From contig JAHFGE010000047.1 in NCBI GenBank assembly GCA_023247575.1, positions 1 through 10,572 on the forward strand: a DNA stretch of 10,572 nucleotides, given 5' to 3'. The stretch's first letter is position 1; each line of letters begins with the position of its first letter. This document shows, piece by piece, positions 7,330 through 10,572 of the stretch. The notes beneath the pieces are model-generated. The model worked only from the letters and a program-made list of their open reading frames with translations. It searched no databases and was not told the origin of the DNA. The translations under genes and the position numbers were made by a program. The DNA is from Candidatus Omnitrophota bacterium. Lineage in GTDB: Bacteria > Omnitrophota > Gorgyraeia > Zapsychrales > Fredricksoniimonadaceae.

Positions 7330-9001
7330 TGAGGTGACTTTGAAATAAGTACGTAACAAAGACAGCAATGATAAGGGCAAAACCTGCAAACAGAGAAGCT
7401 AAACCAAAAACCAGACATTTGATAACGGTTTTTTTAGAAGGTGGTGGAACTAGCACGCTTTCAAGCTTACCTTCAACCAGCAGGCGACGATATTCCTGTG
7501 GTCTTTCTTTCATAAAACGTTCCAAGGGAATGACACCGCTAAAGATAGAAAGGTCGATGGGAAAGTTCTCTACTCTTAAATGATTATGAAAGAAATGTAC
7601 TGTAAAAATAAAGGCCAAGGCTAACAAGGCTTCATCGCTATGGATAATGGCCGCCATGTTTAAAATGGAACCAGATAGAAATTGAGTAAAAAACGCCGGA
7701 AACCACATAATAAATCCGGAAAGTCCAATAATACATACCCCCCAAAATACAGCGAAGTAATCAAATTTTTCAAAATAAGTCCAACGGTCATATTTAGGGC
7801 GCTCTCCTTTATAAAAAAACCATTTCAGATTATCCTTAAAATCTACGAAATCTTTCACCCTGGGCATCATTGAATCGGGACCGTAAAAAAATCCTCTATC
7901 ATTTTTTAAAATAGCATAATACGCTACGTAAAGAAGATGAAATACGAAATATCCCCATGTCACTAGCCCAAATAGGCGATGAAAGTATCTGGCCGTCTCT
8001 ATACCACCCAGGAACATACATAGAGATTGAGCCCAATGGGTGTAATAATATTTAAGCGGCAGGCCTGTCATAACTAGACCTAAAAATGAAACAACGACTA
8101 TGCCATGTAACCTTCGTTGAAGGTTGGTAAAGCGACGGATATACTTATCTGGATGAGGGGCAATGACAAATTCTCGTCGAATTAAAGCTACTATGGCCCG
8201 TTGAAACCACAGCATGGTGTGAATTCCCCAAAATAAAAAGACCGATATCAGCAGATATTTCATAAATTGATAAGTGTAATAAACAAGTGCAGAATGTTTT
8301 TTATCCTTTGGATTAATATGTGGATCATATTTAATAAAATTATTGTTAATATGATTATGGCATTTTGCACAAGTATTCAGCAATTGTATTTTATTGATGG
8401 AGGAAACGGAATCGCCAGCTGGTAAAATTTTATGAGCCGTATGGCAATCCGAACATTTTGCTGCTATCCCAGATCCTAAAGAGGTTGCTTTGCCATGAAA
8501 TGTGTCCGCATAGGTAGCAATCCTTGCTTGATGACAGTACCCGCATTCTTGAGGAATAGCCAATTGAGAGGCTTTGCTTTGTGGATTAACGATGCCGTGC
8601 TCAGTATGGCAAGACGTGCACACCGGTGCATCCAGGGATCCAGCCAGCCATAATTGGCCATGAATACTGGACACATAATCATTATAAATACCTTCATGGC
8701 ATTTACGGCAGGTATTAGGCACGTTCTTTTTCGATACCGTAGACTCAGCAGACGAAACCGGCAATATGGCGTGTGGCCCATGACAGTCCGCACAGGTAGC
8801 AGAAACCGTCAGCCCTTTAAGGTGAACACCCTGACCATGAACACTGGTTAAATATTTGTTAACAAAATCAGCTGAGGGAAGCTCAGGGTGTCTCTTTAAA
8901 ACATCCTTATTGGTATGGCATTTAATACAAAGTCCATCACTTTTAAGGTGATTAACCGTAGAACGCAGATCGGCTTTGGCAAAAATATTGTGGGTTCCAT
9001 G
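7325..9001 (-). CDS. C-terminal fragment: seven c-haem sites plus cytochrome b membrane domain
   Basis: 558 residues counted from the histidine at 9001 (HGTHNIFAK). Seven CxxCH sites follow: CIKCH, CADCH, CRKCH, CTSCH, CGYCH, CSDCH and CAKCH, in an alternating repeat where an 'HG..G-8 residues-CxxCH' unit follows a short CxxCH unit. Six membrane helices then lie at about residues 248-268, 298-316, 341-363, 413-434, 454-472 and 528-553. Candidate b-haem histidines are H299 (RRLHG), H341 (YFHRL), H355 (VFHLL), H454 (IIHSD) and H469/H472. The open frame extends upstream to an ATG at 9202, but that part is out-of-frame translation of the N-terminal half, and no signal peptide precedes the haem sites. 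Translated alone it would not be exported or receive haem properly. Confidence 0.75.
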   Translation of the reverse strand, partial: HGTHNIFAKADLRSTVNHLKSDGLCIKCHTNKDVLKRHPELPSADFVNKYLTSVHGQGVHLKGLTVSATCADCHGPHAILPVSSAESTVSKKNVPNTCRKCHEGIYNDYVSSIHGQLWLAGSLDAPVCTSCHTEHGIVNPQSKASQLAIPQECGYCHQARIATYADTFHGKATSLGSGIAAKCSDCHTAHKILPAGDSVSSINKIQLLNTCAKCHNHINNNFIKYDPHINPKDKKHSALVYYTYQFMKYLLISVFLFWGIHTMLWFQRAIVALIRREFVIAPHPDKYIRRFTNLQRRLHGIVVVSFLGLVMTGLPLKYYYTHWAQSLCMFLGGIETARYFHRLFGLVTWGYFVFHLLYVAYYAILKNDRGFFYGPDSMMPRVKDFVDFKDNLKWFFYKGERPKYDRWTYFEKFDYFAVFWGVCIIGLSGFIMWFPAFFTQFLSGSILNMAAIIHSDEALLALAFIFTVHFFHNHLRVENFPIDLSIFSGVIPLERFMKERPQEYRRLLVEGKLESVLVPPPSKKTVIKCLVFGLASLFAGFALIIAVFVTYLFQSHLM

Positions 9002-9335
9002 GCCCCTTTTGCAGCGGTTGAGCATGAGCGCTTCTTTGATATTCCTTGGTAATATCATTATGGCAAGAGCCACAATTGACTTTTGTAAGTGTATCGGCAT
9101 GAGGCAATATTTTAATATCGCTGTGGCAATCGACACAAGCAACATCTTTGTGAGCAGATTGTTTAAAAACTTTTTCATCAACCAAAGGCTCATTGTCGGC
9201 ATGGCATTCTAGGCAGGCTGAGTTAGTCAGTTTTGTTGCTTGTGGCTTTTCCTGGGCATAGCCAGCAGTTGACGCAGAACAAAAAGCAAGCATTCCACAA
9301 AGCAGCAAGATACGCTTTGTTTGAGTTAATAACAT
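8952..9335 (-). CDS. N-terminal fragment: signal peptide and three c-haem sites
   Basis: 127 aa as it stands. Residues 1-28 form a Sec signal peptide (basic TKR, hydrophobic core, cleavage likely after AGYA). Three haem sites follow: CLECH (41-45), CVDCH (67-71) and CGSCH (88-92). Homology-like sequence ends at residue 111 (QPLQKG); the last 16 residues are out-of-frame and meaningless. The start ATG has AAAAGG only one base before it, too close for a normal ribosome site, yet upstream frames hit a stop with no ATG/GTG/TTG, and starting at M15 would lose the basic n-region. This piece might still be exported as a small trihaem protein. Confidence 0.65.
   Translation of the reverse strand: MLLTQTKRILLLCGMLAFCSASTAGYAQEKPQATKLTNSACLECHADNEPLVDEKVFKQSAHKDVACVDCHSDIKILPHADTLTKVNCGSCHNDITKEYQRSAHAQPLQKGPWNPQYFCQSRSAFYG
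9002..9003 (-). other. Deletion junction in the multihaem cytochrome gene
   Basis: Minus-strand sequence AAGGGG (9008-9003) is joined to CCATGGAACC (9002-8993). The retained C at 9002 is probably the last base of the cysteine codon before His (CAT, 9001-8999). In the three intact repeat units of the same protein, exactly ten residues separate the G before the haem unit from the H of CxxCH (for example KG-10-HGPHAI). Restoring ten residues less the retained base needs 29 nt, which also accounts for the observed frame change. Sequence before and after the junction is otherwise intact. Confidence 0.75.
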
Positions 9336-9348
9336 ACCTTTTATATTA
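9336..9348 (-). promoter_or_regulatory. Predicted -10 element of the cytochrome gene, leader near zero
   Basis: TAATAT (9348-9343, minus strand) is centred 32 bp from the centre of the Crp-type palindrome at 9370-9385, again class II spacing, and is followed by AAAA as in the haemerythrin promoter. Transcription would begin at about 9335-9337, i.e. at or within two bases of the ATG. The mRNA would then be leaderless or nearly so, which would explain the badly spaced AAAAGG. An unseen upstream start inside the regulator gene is an alternative. Confidence 0.4.
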
Positions 9349-9369
9349 AAAGGTCTTGGTTTCTATGTC

Positions 9370-9385
9370 TGTGATGGAAATCACT
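9370..9385. promoter_or_regulatory. Crp-type operator upstream of the cytochrome gene
   Basis: TGTGATGGAAATCACT fits TGTGA-N6-TCACA with one mismatch at the outermost base. Its centre is about 42 bp before the cytochrome ATG. It lies between the stop of the Crp/Fnr gene (9392) and the cytochrome gene. The minus-strand extension TCACAGACATA (9374-9364) is identical to that at the 7314-7329 site, so the two promoters share more than the palindrome. Confidence 0.65.
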
Positions 9386-9391
9386 AAGGGC

Positions 9392-10078
9392 TTAGGATTC
9401 AAGTTTGGACTGTAAGCCTTCTTTGTCGCGGATAATGATTTGCTGCGGCTTGATATCGATGAGTCTGGCACGTTTAAGCTGATAAAGGTGGCGAACCACG
9501 GTCTCGCGGGCCGCCCCTATCCTTTGGGCAATTTCCTCGCGGGTAAAATTGATTAAAAGAACTTCCTGTTTGTGAGACGCCTCGCTTTGAGTAGACATAT
9601 CCAGCAAAAACTTAATCAACCTTTTTTTGACTTCCTGCAGAGAAACTTCCACAATCAAAGAACTGAACCGGCAAAGCCGGTCAGCAAAAAGCTTGTTGAG
9701 AGCATGGGTTAAATTAGCATTGGTCTTTACAAGTCTGATGTAATCATCACGGGACAAAAACCAGAGTGAGCAAGGCGTTAAAGCCTGCGCATTGGTTGAA
9801 CAGCTCCAAGTACTAGCCCCTGGATTGCAGGCACAGGTATTTCCTGGATTTAATATTTCTAGAATCTGTTCCCTGCCAGAAGAAGCGGTACGAAATATCT
9901 TAACCCTTCCCGATTTAACAATAAAAATACGTTCACATGGATCGCTCTCCCAAAAAAGGGCTTCACCTTTTTCAAAAGATTTAACTTTTAAACAGGCTTC
10001 CACCAGGGCCCGTTCACTGGAAGGCAAAGCTTGAAAAAGCGGAATATCGCGTAGGTTTATAGAATCTTTATCGCTCAT
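9392..10078 (-). CDS. Crp/Fnr-family transcriptional regulator, cysteine-rich
   Basis: 228 aa, cytoplasmic DNA-binding dimer. Residues about 12-118 form the cyclic-nucleotide-binding-type sensor fold, 125-155 the dimer helix, and 150-222 a winged helix-turn-helix. The recognition helix (191-201) carries RETVVR, matching RETVGR of E. coli CRP and predicting TGTGA half-sites, which are present upstream of two neighbouring operons. The cAMP-binding signature of CRP is absent; in its place are clustered cysteines C82, C84, C93 and C103 (TCACNPG..., WSCS, TPCS), with C29, C48 and C136 elsewhere. These could bind a metal, Fe-S cluster or haem, or act as thiol switch; the ligand is inference. The ATG overlaps the ccsA stop by 4 nt and lacks a Shine-Dalgarno, so translation is probably coupled. 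Probable role: activator of the cytochrome and haemerythrin-PFOR operons. Confidence 0.9.
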   Translation of the reverse strand: MSDKDSINLRDIPLFQALPSSERALVEACLKVKSFEKGEALFWESDPCERIFIVKSGRVKIFRTASSGREQILEILNPGNTCACNPGASTWSCSTNAQALTPCSLWFLSRDDYIRLVKTNANLTHALNKLFADRLCRFSSLIVEVSLQEVKKRLIKFLLDMSTQSEASHKQEVLLINFTREEIAQRIGAARETVVRHLYQLKRARLIDIKPQQIIIRDKEGLQSKLES

Positions 10079-10572
10079 GATTGTTTGCGATGAATGAAAA
10101 AAGAAGTTACACCTAAAAAAATTATTTCACAAACTACGTAAATGGCAAGTGTGGAAGCCACCCCTGAAGTAAATCCATAGGAATGCAACCCCACACTTAA
10201 AAGATTAACTCCAAACCAGGCCCACATAACAACCACCATGCCTAAAACTGAACCTATGGCGACTCCTCGGGCACCGATAAGATCAGAAACTTTGGCGTGA
10301 AGAACCATGGTGGTCCAAATCACGATCATTAAAGCCCCGTTTTCTTTGGGGTCCCATCCCCAAAATCTTCCCCAGCTCTGGTCTGCCCATATACCGCCTA
10401 AATTGGTTCCCAGAAAGGTCAAAGGCAAGGCCAGACCTAAAACTCCCAGAGTTGTCTTATAGGTTTTCTCCAAAACTGAATTGTTTTTACCAGTCGCTGC
10501 CTGCAGCAGCCAGATATGTCCTAAAACACCGGCCACACAAGTTGCTCCATAACCCATGGTGATGGTCGTCAC
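10075..10572 (-). CDS. ccsA: Cytochrome c biogenesis protein CcsA, C-terminal part (cut by window edge)
   Basis: 165 residues of an integral membrane protein; the 5' end lies outside the window, and the GTG at the edge is probably an internal Val. The tryptophan-rich haem-handling (WWD) motif WGRFWGWDPKENGALMIV is at about 68-85 of the visible part. Candidate haem-ligand histidines flank it: H19 (LGHIW), H92 (VLHAK) and H128 (VGLHSYGF). At least four hydrophobic helices are visible. With a ResB/CcsB partner or domain it carries haem across the membrane and attaches it to CxxCH apocytochromes (System II). That fits the multihaem cytochrome encoded two genes downstream. The end overlaps the regulator start by 4 nt (ATGA), so the two share an operon. 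Confidence 0.9.
   Translation of the reverse strand: MTTITMGYGATCVAGVLGHIWLLQAATGKNNSVLEKTYKTTLGVLGLALPLTFLGTNLGGIWADQSWGRFWGWDPKENGALMIVIWTTMVLHAKVSDLIGARGVAIGSVLGMVVVMWAWFGVNLLSVGLHSYGFTSGVASTLAIYVVCEIIFLGVTSFFIHRKQS

Larger units (their letters stand above)
7325..9335 (-). pseudogene. Multihaem cytochrome c / dihaem cytochrome b fusion (CbcL-like), frameshifted
   Basis: Two reading frames together make one protein: an exported N-terminal half (9335-9003) and, one frame away, the rest (9001-7325). Restored, it would be about 680 aa with a signal peptide, eleven CxxCH c-haem sites (ten still visible) and a C-terminal membrane domain of the HydC/FdnI dihaem cytochrome b type. That is the architecture of Geobacter CbcL, an inner-membrane quinol-oxidising cytochrome for extracellular metal respiration; the acceptor here is unknown. 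The break at about 9002 loses roughly 29 nt, including the CxxC of haem 4. The gene is preceded by a Crp-type site and follows CcsA, which is needed to mature such cytochromes. Both halves keep intact motifs with no other stops, so the damage is recent, strain-specific or an assembly error. Confidence 0.8.

Noticed and set aside
8476..8793. 105-aa minus-strand open frame within the cytochrome
   Set aside because: Same-strand shadow of the haem-repeat region; the other frame carries all CxxCH motifs here.
8990..9020. Programmed ribosomal frameshift joining the two cytochrome halves
   Set aside because: Shifting frame would still leave the protein about ten residues short with a haem CxxC missing, so a deletion explains the data better than recoding.
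9023..9202. Upstream extension of the C-terminal cytochrome frame to an ATG at 9202
   Set aside because: This stretch is the out-of-frame reading of the N-terminal haem domain and has no haem motifs or signal peptide; a true start there is not supported.
9364..9385. Fnr-type site (TTGAT-N4-ATCAA)
   Set aside because: The arms read TGTGA/TCACT, not TTGAT/ATCAA, and the local regulator has the Crp-like RETVVR helix.
10131..10140. Ten bases AAACTACGTA identical to 161-170 near the left-end inverted repeat
   Set aside because: Only one arm is present here and it lies inside the ccsA coding region; likely chance.
1..10572. CRISPR arrays, tRNA or rRNA genes, insertion sequences, attachment sites
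   Set aside because: No spaced direct repeats, no cloverleaf-like or rRNA-like stretch, no transposase or integrase frame on either strand.

Overview
The window looks like part of a bacterial chromosome from an anaerobic or microaerophilic organism that respires with multihaem cytochromes. The evidence is a pyruvate:ferredoxin oxidoreductase, a CcsA-type (System II) cytochrome c maturation protein, a c/b-type multihaem cytochrome built like Geobacter CbcL, a haemerythrin-like protein and a cysteine-rich Crp/Fnr regulator. I cannot place it in a phylum; Desulfobacterota- or Omnitrophota-like lineages would fit (low confidence). Every confidently called gene is on the minus strand, so the biological order runs from the right end of the window to the left.

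Right end (10572 to 9392): the C-terminal part of CcsA, cut by the window edge, overlaps by 4 nt (ATGA) the start of a Crp/Fnr-family regulator. Next (9335 to 7325) is a membrane-anchored multihaem cytochrome c fused to a dihaem cytochrome b. It is broken by an apparent deletion near 9002 that shifts the frame and removes the CxxC of one haem site. The gene's own internal repeats predict a loss of 29 nt. Then (7243 to 197) comes a four-gene overlapping operon: haemerythrin-like protein, PFOR (NifJ), dihydroorotate dehydrogenase-like flavoprotein, and an acetyl-CoA hydrolase/transferase fused to a GNAT acetyltransferase. The left 196 bases hold a probable C-terminal tail of a convergent plus-strand gene and a perfect 8-bp inverted repeat that may end transcription.

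Two Crp-type palindromes (7314-7329 and 9370-9385) lie in front of the haemerythrin-PFOR operon and the cytochrome gene. Both share an 11-nt core, TCACAGACATA on the minus strand, and both have a -10-like hexamer about 32 bp from the palindrome centre, which is class II activator geometry. The nearby regulator has the recognition-helix residues RETVVR, matching the RETVGR of E. coli CRP that reads TGTGA half-sites. I infer a small local regulon in which a redox- or NO-responsive, cysteine-rich Crp-like protein, co-transcribed with the cytochrome c maturation gene, controls a quinone-linked multihaem cytochrome and an oxygen-sensitive pyruvate-to-acetyl-CoA operon with its own diiron protein. 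Pyruvate oxidation by PFOR yields acetyl-CoA and reduced ferredoxin; the CoA-transferase can pass the CoA on and release acetate.
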